Assembly (NCBI GenBank): GCA_964034945.1
Contig: OZ035962.1
Location: 31,399,943-31,463,942 of the forward strand
DNA length: 64,000 nucleotides
Origin: Chrysopilus asiliformis
Lineage: Eukaryota; Arthropoda; Insecta; Diptera; Rhagionidae
Direction: 5' to 3'
A program made the translations under genes and the position numbers. The notes under the pieces were generated by a model. The model was not told the DNA's origin and made no database searches. It was given only the letters and a program-made list of their open reading frames with translations. Positions 9,901-22,200 of this stretch are shown piece after piece; the first letter of the stretch is position 1; the number at the start of each line of letters is the position of its first letter.

Positions 9901-12478
9901 AAGCAGTGTAATATTGTCAATGGACTGATAGGAATTAAAAATACTGAATCCCATTGATCAGTCCAAAAGATATAATAACACTTTTACAAGTCATAGTTTT
10001 TGATGGAGGAATGTCCTGTATTGCAACTATGTCCTATATCTCAAAATTTCCCAACACGAAGCCAAGTTCGACTTTTAGTGGGCAATAAAAATAATAAAAA
10101 GTGAAACTTTTCATATTTTTAAAGGTCATCTAGTGAAAAAGTTAAATTAATCTGAAATAGGAATTATCAGTAACAAACAGGGGTTTTCGTAACGTAACAA
10201 AATAACCACTTTTCGGCTTTTTTCCTCAAAATTGCGTTATATCGTTATAGAAATTTAACTCCGTTACAATAACAAAAAATAAAAACAAACCAATATATAA
10301 TTTTTATATTTTTGCTTTATACTATGTTCACACCGACGCAAAATCACGTAATTTTGCGAAATGATTTAGATCTTAAACCAAGTGTTCACACAGAGGTTAA
10401 GGTAATTTTGCTTGACATTTCAACTACGTTGGTTCAAAAATGGATCGAGGAAGTTTGTGTAGTATTAGGGCTGACCGGGGCTAGTTGGCTTCAGGGGTAA
10501 GTAGACTTATTGCGAATAACTCAACCACGGTTGAGAATAAACCTGCGTGAATTGGACTGTTTATTCAGTCGACTGACAGCTTTGAGTGAACCAACGTGGT
10601 TAGACCACAGTGCTCTTGGAACGAACTGTGAGGGGGAAAAACGAAATTTCAAGCGTGTGAGGAATTTTTTTTCTTGTTAATTAAATTGTTTTGTAGCTTA
10701 CACTTTCATTGTATTGAACTCGTCAGTGATTTCAAGTGAAAATTTATGTATGAGTTAACAAGTTAGTGAAGCAATTTCTGATCGATGCTTTTTCATTTTT
10801 TTTTTTCACGAGTGTGTTAAAAATAAAATGGCGGCTTGGGGCTAGTTGACTCACAGTATACTGGGGTTAAATGACTCGATATGAATTACCTATATTTTTT
10901 TGTTAATTAATTATATTTTTTTAAATTAGATGAAATTTACACCCCGATTGCGAGTGTCGTGTCGTTTTCGACAAGAGTCGTTTTACGTGTTGTTGTTAGT
11001 GTTTTTCTACCAACAACAACACGTGAAACGACTCTTGTCGAAAACGACACGACACTCGCAATCGGTGTTAATTTATGTTAATCTGAAATGTTATTAATTT
11101 TTTAAAGAATACATTTTTTCAGAATTATTACAGTTTTTTAATATGTTCCAACACATTTTCCCAAAAAAAGTATAGAGTCAAATAACCCCGTTCACAGAGT
11201 CAACAAACCCCAGACACGGGGTTAGTCGACTCATCGAACCACTTTTTTTAAAATGAAAAAAAATATTTGAAACACTTATAATTCGTTAAAATAAAAGATT
11301 GACTAAGAAACACAATTGAATAAACCAACCAAAAACGTCTTTACTGCACCTGAAATAATTACAGGAAAACCTCTATAAAGTAGATTATAAAAAGTGGGTC
11401 TACTAGCCCCGGTCTACCCTACTATGAATTTTAGTAATATGATGAATAATATAATTCAAAACATCGATGAAATATGTGCAAACAGAATTAGACACTTTAA
11501 AAGAAAATGGAAATTATCTGTAATGAAAATAAACAATTATTTTCCATTTCATATTTAACTGCATCATAAACATGTACATTTTTTTGCCCCGCGTAGGTTG
11601 TTTATTTTTTCAGACCACAGATTTACTAATATATCCTCTTCGCGTGCGAAACACGGCTTCTTTTTCTTATACAAATGTCAAAACTGATGTGCTGAAGAGA
11701 GCTGAATAAGTGATGCAGGGTTGTATCCATTGTTTTTACTTGATTTCGTTCGTAATTTTGTGGAAATTACATACTTTTAGTGATTTTGAAAACACGCTAA
11801 TGTACTGGAAATCTCGTGATTTCGTTCAAAATTACGCAAATCCTCAAAATTACGTAATTTTGCGTCGGTGTGAACATAGTATTATTTAATTTTTTATATT
11901 TTTTTGTGAAAAATTCATCAAGTGTAACCCCACAGACCTACCACCTGCAAAAAATATAATTAAAAATATTGGGATAGTATTTTTAATCATACTTTGATTA
12001 AACCGGACTTTGTTTTGGCCAGAATCAATCTATTTCTGGATATACGAAAAAGAAAATCTTTTAAGCAACTTTTTTGGTATCGAAAATATTTTCTTTTTGG
12101 TATCTCCCTCTTGCAAAAGATTCACTAAAATTCAATTTGACACAAAAAATGTCGTTTTTGTTGGGCAAATTTTTTTAATGAACAAAACTTTTGTACCATT
12201 TTTGTCTTTTAAGTTTTTTATTGATTTTTTTACTTAAGATTCATTATATTAGTTTTTCTTTGTTTATATTTGTATTTTCTTTTTGAGAAATTTTTTTTAA
12301 ATTTTTTTATTTTTATGGAAACTGAACTGAATTACTTTGTGATAAATACACCATTACTTCTTTTAGTTTCCATGTGTAACGAAATAACAACGTTATAACG
12401 TAACGAAATGAAATTTTTTATCGTTACAAAACGAAATAACGTAACGAAAAATAATTTGAATTTAGTTACATAACGAAA

Positions 12479-13288
12479 ATTCTCATTTTTCTTGCTACTA
12501 TGATGTAGTGGTAAGACTTAGATAAGAATTTTCTACTACTTCAGTAGTGACTGGTACTAACTTTTTAGTGATAGGCTCTCAAAATATAGATTTCTGTTCT
12601 CTCAATAGTGGAGTTCGGCCATACAAACGAAACCAAAAATTTAACTCTAGGAAAGAATCAGAATTGCTGCCAAAAAATAAAGTTCCTCTTCAAGAGCTAA
12701 ATTCTTTTGCGATATATCGCTAAGATCTAAGCTGAAGAACATTTTTCTCAGATAGATACATAAGTTTGGATCAACAAATTAAAATATACAACAATAGAAT
12801 GTAGTGAAAATTATAAAGTATTAGTATTTCCCATTGTTAAAAATAGAAAAAAAACCCTTACAAATGATATACCTTTTTTATACATTTATATAGAAATAGA
12901 AAAAGTTTCGTTATAAGGACTAAACAGTTTGGTTTAGGAGGATAAATAGTTTACTTAAATAGTTAAAATTTCCCTCACTCAAGTAAGCTTTCTTTTCTCA
13001 GTGCACTATACTGTTAATATAGTTTTTTAGCAAAATTTATTTTCCGGAATGAAGTAAGTGTCGGTTTTTGTTATGTATAGGTTTGAATAAAGAAATTTTA
13101 CAAATTTATTGTGATTCTGAAATATTAAGAAAAAAACGGGTGCCACATTACCGAACTATAATTTTCTTTAAAACGTGGGGATCATTTGTGCATCACCCCG
13201 TTCTCAAGATATGATAAATTAAATTCCTTGATCAAAATTCAATTTATTCACAATTTCACGTAAATTGGAAATGTTAATCTGTACTTAC
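12479..13288. other. Spacer between palindrome and Lasp exon 2
   Basis: AT-rich, no coding or structural signal seen. It would be the start of Lasp intron 2. Confidence 0.4.
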
Positions 13289-16200
13289 GCTTCACAATAC
13301 GGCAACTTATTAAATCCTTTGTATGTTTTCATGTTTAACGTCATGCCACATTCGTGGCATTTGAAACACGTCTTGTGCCATGTCTGGAAAAGAAACAAAA
13401 AGATTTTCATAATTTTTTTTAATAAAATCAATAACCAGCTACAAAAATAAACAACGTAATTATTAACAAAACCATAGCTAATTCTGAAAATGCAATTATA
13501 AAATTGCTAATGCTAAATTAGAGATTTTTTATTACAAGTATAGATATCATGTGGTTAAATCGAATTGTATCTCAAAAATATCTATCTCTACATAGCATTA
13601 TTAAAATGACAAGTAAATCTAACAAAACTCATCGCTTTTTTGAGGTCGTCTCAAATATGGCGCTAAACAAGCGATCAAATTACAGACTTTCACTAATTGT
13701 TAGTTGAAATGAAAACAAAAAGCCACAATTTATGATTTTCGCTATTTTTAAATTTGCAATTGCATTGCATTTCCATCAAATTACAGCCATGTAGTCACAG
13801 TATGGAATCTTAAGTAACTGCCACATTTGCGGTTAAAATAACAATCTGTTTAATTTTTATCTTCATAAATCTTTCCACCGAGATTCGATTGCACTGAAGG
13901 ACAATTTTGCTTTTATTACTATGACTGTCAAGTGAGCCCAGGTTTTAATTGAGAGAAATTTAAAGTGTGGAGCAAATTGGCAAACTGCCTTTTCATGTAC
14001 CCATTAAAAAAATTATATTAACATCTAATTAAAAGTTTTATCGTGGAGGTATATTTTGTCACAGAAAATATTTTTAATTGAAAATCTTCAAAAAATAAAT
14101 TTTCTTAAAAATGTGACTTATTCTTTTGCTAGATTCAATTCAAAAACGTGTTCAAACAAAATATATTGACATCGCATCATTTCAAAATTTTGAATTGAAA
14201 TATTAGATCACTTCTTTACTTATATGACTCAATGTCAATGAAATTCCAGGTCAACAAACTAAAATATTTTTCGTAAAAAAACACACCAATTGTACGTTAA
14301 TTAATTAAAATCGTTCACTATGCGCTGTAAAACGATGTCAGCTGTGTTTCATTATGACCAAAGAAAATTATCCCATACACAAAAGTCAACATCCGCAATA
14401 GTTTTTATTTCATTTCAATGCCGGACACTGCGCCTTTCTTCTTGATAAGTTCACTGCTCCGAAATTACTATGTCGTACTAAGGTTTTTGTTCTCTATAGT
14501 TTTTGGGTTAACTTTTTGTAACTTGAGCAAAATGCATGCGCACATAAAGAGACCCGTTTTAAGATCTTAAGATCCAATGAAAAAATCACAGGTCTAGCAA
14601 AGTCAAGTCAGTGGAAATCAAAAGAAGTCTTGAGTTTTCTTTTTTTTCTAATACGGTAAGATGAAGCTGATAGATAAACGTGTTATCTTCAAAGATTTCG
14701 TTTTTTACTAGAAATGGGCTTTTTGGTTTCCAAGTTTTAGCGTATTTAGATTTCAGTTTTTTTTTGCTGTAGTTTTAAGTATTTCTGAAAGAAAGAAGTG
14801 TTGTTACGCGAATTCAAACTTACTTTAAATTGAAAATATAAATAACTTCTCTTCTGCAAGAAAATGGCAGAAATTTTCATAAAATTGGGTACGGTGAAAA
14901 TCTTTAAAAAAAAATTGCTATATTTATTCAGAATCATTCTGAAAAATTAAATGTTGCTTGTGGTTCTTTAAGTAAGAATTTTTTTTTAAATAATTCCAGC
15001 CAGAACTTAGGGGAAGACCCTTTAATGCTCAGGATGGTCAAAAGGACAAAAGGAGATGTCGGTTTATGTTCTTTTGGACTTTTGCGGGTTATAGTCCGGG
15101 GGAAACACATCGGATGGTAAATCGTTCCAAAGTCTTGTTGTTCGCGGAATGAAGGAACTCCTAAATTTACTATATGAAAACGGGGAGGCTCCAGGAAGAA
15201 GTCGTGCGCGCATGCAGCTGCACTAGAGGGTCTAGGGAAAATATACCGTGGAGGAATAAGTTGGGAAATTTCGGTGGATCATTTCTTATGGAAATATTTA
15301 TAGAATATGCTAAATATCCCAACAGAGCGACGATGCTCTAGAGACGATAATGAATCTGTCACAGATTTGGCTCCAATCAGTCGGATCGCATGTTTTAGAA
15401 TTTGGTCCAGCAGTTGCAGGGCAGTTTTTGGGGCTCCAGCCCTATGTGCGAATTGTACTGAAGTCTCGGTCGATTATAAGTCTTGTATATGCTGAGCACA
15501 TCGATTGGTGTGAAATATGAACTGCAACATTTGTAAGATTTTTGGCTGCAACCCATCACCTGGGCGTGATACCGTCCAGACCGATGATGTCGTTTAGCAA
15601 CAAGCAGTAACTATGACGTCTTTAATGGAGATAATATAAAATGTTACAAATATTTTGCAGTTTAATTTTTTCTAGATTTTGTACTCGGCTTTCGAACGAG
15701 AATTCCTAGTAATCCGTGTTTGTGAATTCTACAAGAAGAGTTTCGTAGAATTCACATACACGGTTGGCATTTTCAAATATTTTTTCAATTAGACAAATTT
15801 GGTGAACAATTTCCAGGAAGCCCGCAAAAAAAATGTTATATTTGAATGGGGAAGATGTAAAGAATGACCTAATTGAATTTTGATGTATAGCAAAAATATG
15901 TAAATTCTCATTTTAAACACTTTTTATCTAAAGGGTGGGCCATCGGCTGGTTTCTTTTTGAATTATTATGACGACATTTTCAACACCAACGCGCTCGAAA
16001 CATTGATAGATATTAAGTGTCGAATCTTCGCGGTATGGAATGAAACGCCTGAACAACGTTAAGAAATCAGCCGATGGTCCAGCCTTTATAAACAACGAAG
16101 CAATATTTTCGAGAAACTAGCAAAAAATGGTTCAATTTGCATGATGAAAGGTAAAAGCAGTTTTGAGAAAAAATAACAAATAAAGAGTTTTTTATATATA

Positions 16201-19200
16201 AATTTATTTACCTTCCTAATCTTTGGTTCAATTTTATACTTTTGTTGTAAAAAAAAATTCCCATATTTCAACTAAACTTTATTCATAGACGAACATTCGA
16301 CCGGATGAGATTTTGAGTCAGCCCCTCTTAAAATAATTAAAGCTTGAAACCAAATGAAAGATGTGGCTTCCACTGAAGAAAGTCATATGTTGTGCACTTC
16401 ATGAATGTTTCATTTTTGTTATGATTTAGATTTAGATACTAGAGAGTATTTAGCGGGTTTGTGGGGCCATTTATGGTATTTACTGCTATATCACACATAA
16501 TTTAGATAAATTCAGCGTTTAGATGTTGATTCTACTAATCGCGCGAAAGTTAATCTTAATCGTTAGCGAGGGGCTTCGCAAACACAGACCCACAGAATCC
16601 CCTTACCGAATGGATCTCCTTCGTCTCTTTGAATGCATTCAAGAGCTAAACGTTCGCATTTTTCATCTCATTTATGGTTGGTAAATCATGAAACGTGTTA
16701 TTTTGATAACGAAAGTCGTCATTATTCACGACAGCCTTATGAGCATTGCAATTATTTACTAATATTAACAAATTATAAGCTAGTCAAGTTTCCCAGTTTA
16801 AGCTTTCTCTTACTGCTCATAACTTTATTAAATCCTTTTTGGGAGATAGATGTCAAGCGGTTAAAGTGGGTGAGTGTATTTCTTCTTTCAAATCTTTATC
16901 CTGTGGCGTTCCCCAAGGTTCGATTTTAGGTCCAATCCTTTTTTTGATGTTTATTAATGATGTCTACAACACAATAAAATTTGGAAAAATTCATATGTTT
17001 GCTGATGACCTTCAATTTTTGCACGTCGGTAAACTTAATTCTAAAGATACTTGTGTTAATGAAGTTAATGAGGATTTATGTTGTCTACATCTATGGGCTA
17101 TAGCAAATAAAATGTCTATCAATCCCTCTAAATCTCAAGTTATTGCTTTCTACCGTAAACCCATTTCTAGCCAATTAAAACCAGTGCTACTAAATCAAAC
17201 TATCATTCCTTACCAGGAAAAAGTTTCTAACTTAGGAGTAATCTTTGATGAAACACTAAGTTGGGAGGGTCATGTTAGTCTCATTATCAAACGTACTTTT
17301 GGTGTAATTAGTCGTTTAAATTCAGTCAATCTATACTTTCCTCTTCAGGTCAAACAAAGACTTACTAATGCATTAATCTTGCCTTTGTTTTGTTTTGGTT
17401 GTGAGGTTTTCTCAGGCAGCGCTGTTAGTAACCTATTACGTCTTAAGAAATGCTTTAATTCTGTGATAAGATTTATCTATGGACTGAAAAAATACGATCA
17501 TGTTTCTAATTTCGTTAGCGACTTTCTTGGCTGTGATATTTTTTCATTTTTCAATATCCGTTGTGTTATTTTCCTTCACAAGATTTACTCTACGAAAACG
17601 CCCAGTTTCCTATTCAGTTATATTACTTTTTTCAATTCTTCTAGATTGCGTCTTATGAAAATTCCTATTCATAGTAGCAGTATAATGGATAAGTCTTTCT
17701 TTGTGAGGGCCATTAAACTATGGAATGGACTTTCTAATGATCTTAAAAATCAGAGTAGACTGAATATTTTTAAAAAGAATGTGATTTTTGAATTGTACAG
17801 ACCACTAAATTGATTAATTGATACATTGACATTTCTCTTACTTTGCTCCAATCTGCATCGTATTACTGTTTATTTTTGTAAATTTTTATTTACTTCATAT
17901 ATTTAAATCTCCTATTTTATTGAGTATGTGTGGTGGTTTAATATTAATATTAATTTTAGTATTAATATTATTATCTATATCTATATTTTGTATATCTATT
18001 GTATATCTTGTATACCTATATTTTGTATATCTATTGTATATTATGTACTGTAAATATTCTCATAGCTTTTATAAGTATTATTAATGTTAATTATTTTTAA
18101 CTATACACCTTTGTATAAGGCAAAATGCCTTTTGAGTGTAATTTAAATTTGAATAAATGAAATGAAATGAATATTAGCCAGTATTGACAAAAAAAAAGTG
18201 CACGTGCAGCTAATACATTACGTAACATATAGGTATATATTAACTACTATGCTGCTGATGCTACCCTTACCCCGTAGCAAACATAACGGTTCAAATATTT
18301 TTAAGGAAGCCGTGGTAAAATAAAGTTTGGACACCACTGCATTAAGCCATTAATGCCCATGAGAAAACCACTGAATATTTTTAACACAAAAACCAATTTA
18401 TTTTTATAAAACAAACAAAATAAAAAGAAAATTCTGAAAAAAATTGTACATAAATCTGTGGTAATAAGTTAAAGTAGCTTAAGTCGATTTTCAGGCAAAG
18501 CAAAAGTTATTTGTTTGTAAATGCAAATTCAGATCAGTTTGGTTTTGTCTGAAACTCGACATAAGCTTTTTTAACTTATTGTCACAGATATATCCGGTAT
18601 ACTCGTTTGAGTACAGCGGACTTTAATGGATTAAGGAAACTTTGAAATGAACCAGTTTTTTTAAACTTAAAAAATCGACAACCCAAGTGAATTGATAAGG
18701 TCGCAAGAACTCCAGGTATTACTAACGGACAGAAAGCAAGGAGAAATTTTATGAACTTTCACTGAAAACAGAGTTGGAAACAAACGAATGTATGCAAACT
18801 ACCATAAAAATAAAACTACTCAAGCAACATTCCTATCAACATTAATCAATGTCACAACTTTTTCCTTTAAATCAGTAAACAACTTTTTGCTGATAGATGC
18901 ACATTTCCGGTGTCCTTCCTTTGTATGGGAAAACTTCATCAAAATTTGAATTCGTCTTATAAATTCTTGTACAAAAAACTCTATCAACCGAATTTACCCT
19001 TGAGTTTTTTTGTATAGCCAGAGAAGAAAACTCTTTTTAGAACGTCGTCGCTGAAATTCGCTACATCTGTGTGCTTAATTCTTACAAGTAACGAAAGAAT
19101 GAGAAATTTCCTCGATGTCATTACATGGCGTGCATTTTAAAGTGATTGATAGCGACAAGAGCTGCAAGAGACCAAAAAACAAGAAGAACCAAAGGTAAAT

Positions 19201-22200
19201 AGTGCGTGTCGACCGTGCGGTGGGTGCGCCAATAGGTTTCGGCGGACGATTCGATGGTGCCCCCGTGGTCATATAAACACGTCCGAATAGTGTCATCCAC
19301 ATAGCCGTGTACTAAACGGCTACAGATCACTCCAGAATGTGGCTCATGAGTAGTTCTACACGGAAAAAATTTAAAATTTTAAATAAACATAAAAAAAAAA
19401 TTACACACAATTTTAGAAATTGCAAGTACAGACAAAGCTCGATTTATGTACAAGATAAAAAACGATGCATGATATTGCTGCCTCCCGAAACTAACTTTTG
19501 AATCAGTGTATTTTTCACTTTGGTTGAGTACTTTATGGAAAGGGCACAGTCTCTAGTTTCGTCCTTATATGGCGTCAAGAGCCACCGGATTGCAGGGGGA
19601 TGACAAAATCCTCCTTGCCTAGCCTAAGCATGAAGCCAACGTTTAGTTCATTGTGGAGTAAATGTACAAAACGAAATTCCAACAATAGATAGGTTACGAA
19701 TTAAACGCTTAGCTAGATCAATGGAAGAGGGAAGAAGCGAATTTTAACCATCAATTTAGGTTGATTTTATCTTAAAAAGCAATCTATTTCAATTAGAAAT
19801 CGTTGTTCACAATTCACACCACCATCGGGCGAAGGGAGTTTCAATCCGGCAGCCCTTCGCCCAATGCCTTTACACTCTGCGTTAACCTAATGTATATATT
19901 AGTTTCTAAATAAACTAACAGCCCATTGGAATTATGCTTTTGAGTGTTTATAGATGAAATATTTATCCAGACATTTTTGATGACCAATTTTTAAGTCTGG
20001 TGACAGAAAGTAGTCAATAAATATGGCATAGATTTGAAATTTCATATATGTTTGTTGACGACTTGCATATGCTTCTCTGATGCCATCAATGGTTAGACAA
20101 ACGCAATGTGGACGACCGACAAATTGACTATTCAGCATAAAATTGATAATTTTATTGGTCCATCGTCGGACAAGATTGAAGTCAGGAGGGTTGAAAAATG
20201 GTTGGTGGTGCGTTCATGGAGTTTATCTGAAGACAGTTTGTTCTGTCCAATTGCTTCGCTATTTGAATGAAATCCACCCTGCTTTAATCCAACTCGATCC
20301 CGGCTGAACCCAATTGAATTTGCCAGCCGGACCGCCCCAGACAAACGATGTAATTAGTAGTCGAATAAAGTGTTTCGGACGCGGGCGACTACCAGAATAC
20401 AAAATGAATAAATAAATGGATTGATGAGTGAAAAAAAGAGAAAATCATTCAGCAAGCCATATCATATAAAAATGGAGTGAGATGAGGCGAAATATGCATA
20501 CCGAAAACAAAACTGGCAAATGGTCACCCATTGGCAACTGGGCATATCAATTGAGGATCTCTTTGCGAATCTATGTCAGAATTCGCAGCTTCCTGACCGG
20601 AAAGCATTATTTTGTCCTTTCTAATTGTTGATTTATGTTGCGTTCAATGTACATGTACAACAAAATTACTCGGATTGTCTGACTTGGTAAAACAATAGCA
20701 AACATATATGTAACATGAACTCATTCACTGATATTTCAATGGGTCGCCGATGCGAAGTCAAGCTCTAGACGAGTTGATGTCGATAATTTTAACACCTGAT
20801 GGGTTGGTTATAGGGGAAAATGCATCTTTTGTTTACACAAGTACGGTATGGTAAATAGAAATGTGCTCAACTTTACAAGTCAATTTGTATTCATGTAATC
20901 GAGTAAACAAATATATGGTTCAATAAACAATCAAGATTTCCACTGGAATAATACAGTTTTAACCAGTGCGGTTTTTATTTTAAAAAAATATCATCTCAGA
21001 CTTCTTTTCATATTTTAGGTGAGTGTAAAATGATTGAATGTGTAATCCTTGCTTGTTTTTCACCGCATAACGTGAAAACCATTAATATTGATTTTGAATT
21101 TTTTAAATAATATGAGAATTTTAGAGAATTAAATTCGATCCTCCTCATGCATGTTTTAACCTATTCTGCTAGGTTTTGAGTGTAATTGGATAAAACTTAT
21201 GTTTGCTAAAGTGCATTATGTGCGAGAGGTAAAGGAATGGTCCAATTTGGTCCCATACAAATAAAAACAATTTTTGCAATTTTATTGAAAATGGTTCACT
21301 TTTCGATAGATTTATAAAGGCATTTAAAAGTAAAAGGCAAAAACTCTTTATAATACGATTCTACACATGGCTCTTCCATACATGAAAATATAATCATTTT
21401 TATAAATTCAGTTGGATTATATGACTAAATTTGGAATTTTTCAAAGTCGTGTTCCATTAGGGATTTATGGGACGATAACATCTTTCGAATGCAAAAAATT
21501 CCGTCCAAATTGGTTGCTATACATACACATATACCCTTAGCATTTCCGGGATTCCTCAAACTGAGTCAATAGGGAGGTGCAGGACCCTAACCCAGAGACG
21601 TGCGAGGCCCTGTAATAATTTGAATTTTCTAATGCCCGAAGTCTTCAGTCCCAGATATACTGCGGATAACACCAATTGGGAGATATACTAAGTATATCTA
21701 AAAAAATGGAAGTCTTCGTAGCAAAAAACATCGAGATAAAGATATCTCTCGGGTAAAGTTATCTCTTTGTCTGAGGTCGAGATATCTGTATATTTTTACC
21801 CCAGCGCCACCACTCACTTTTTAAAGCAGTTGTGGACAGTTGCAGAATAAAATTAAAATATTGAAATCGGAAAGTTAAAACGTATAAAAAAACCGATGGA
21901 TTCGTTAATGGAAGTGAATATTTTTTCTGACTCTGACAGTGATGAACCAGCAATCATTTCAAGACCCTACGTACTGCAAATAAGGGTGAATCATTTTGAT
22001 ACTTGGAGTGAAAGTGAATTTGTCATGAGATTTCGCTTAACCAAAGCAACATTTCAAGCACTTTTGCCTAGAATTGAAGCTGAAATATGTATTAATCATA
22101 ATAGGTAAAAACGAAATTTGTTATTTATTGTTATTAAATATTTTCAGAAGCAGAGCAATGCCACCCAGAGATCAACCATTGTTGGCTTTACGGTTTTATG

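Larger units (their letters stand above)
4971..12478. repeat. Giant palindrome: inverted duplication with arms of about 3.7 kb
   Basis: Left arm 4971-8699 and right arm 8721-12478 are reverse complements over their whole length around a spacer of about 21 bp. Many open frames occur as mirror pairs, for example 5212-5439 with 12010-12237 and 7571-7774 with 9673-9876. By eye I found at least six single-base differences (for example g/a at 7753, a/t near 6673, c/t near 5804) and a few short indels. One indel of about 27 net bases lies at 8250-8280, where the left arm has a CCTAA run and the right arm a TAGTAG-rich stretch. Identity is therefore about 99.7% outside indels. Homology starts and stops abruptly: 4970 does not pair with 12479. 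No gene was recognised in the arms. Confidence 0.95.

Noticed and set aside
5212..12237. Mirror-paired open frames in the palindrome as genes
   Set aside because: They are short, AT-biased, show no domain, and overlap transposon subterminal repeats; pairing only reflects the palindrome.
16633..16929. 98-codon frame overlapping the start of the RT segment
   Set aside because: Out of frame with the RT motifs and of random composition.
19826..19863. GGGCGAAGGG..CCCTTCGCCC hairpin as a terminator or RNA gene
   Set aside because: Only a 10-bp stem, no context for an RNA gene, and this is a eukaryotic intron.
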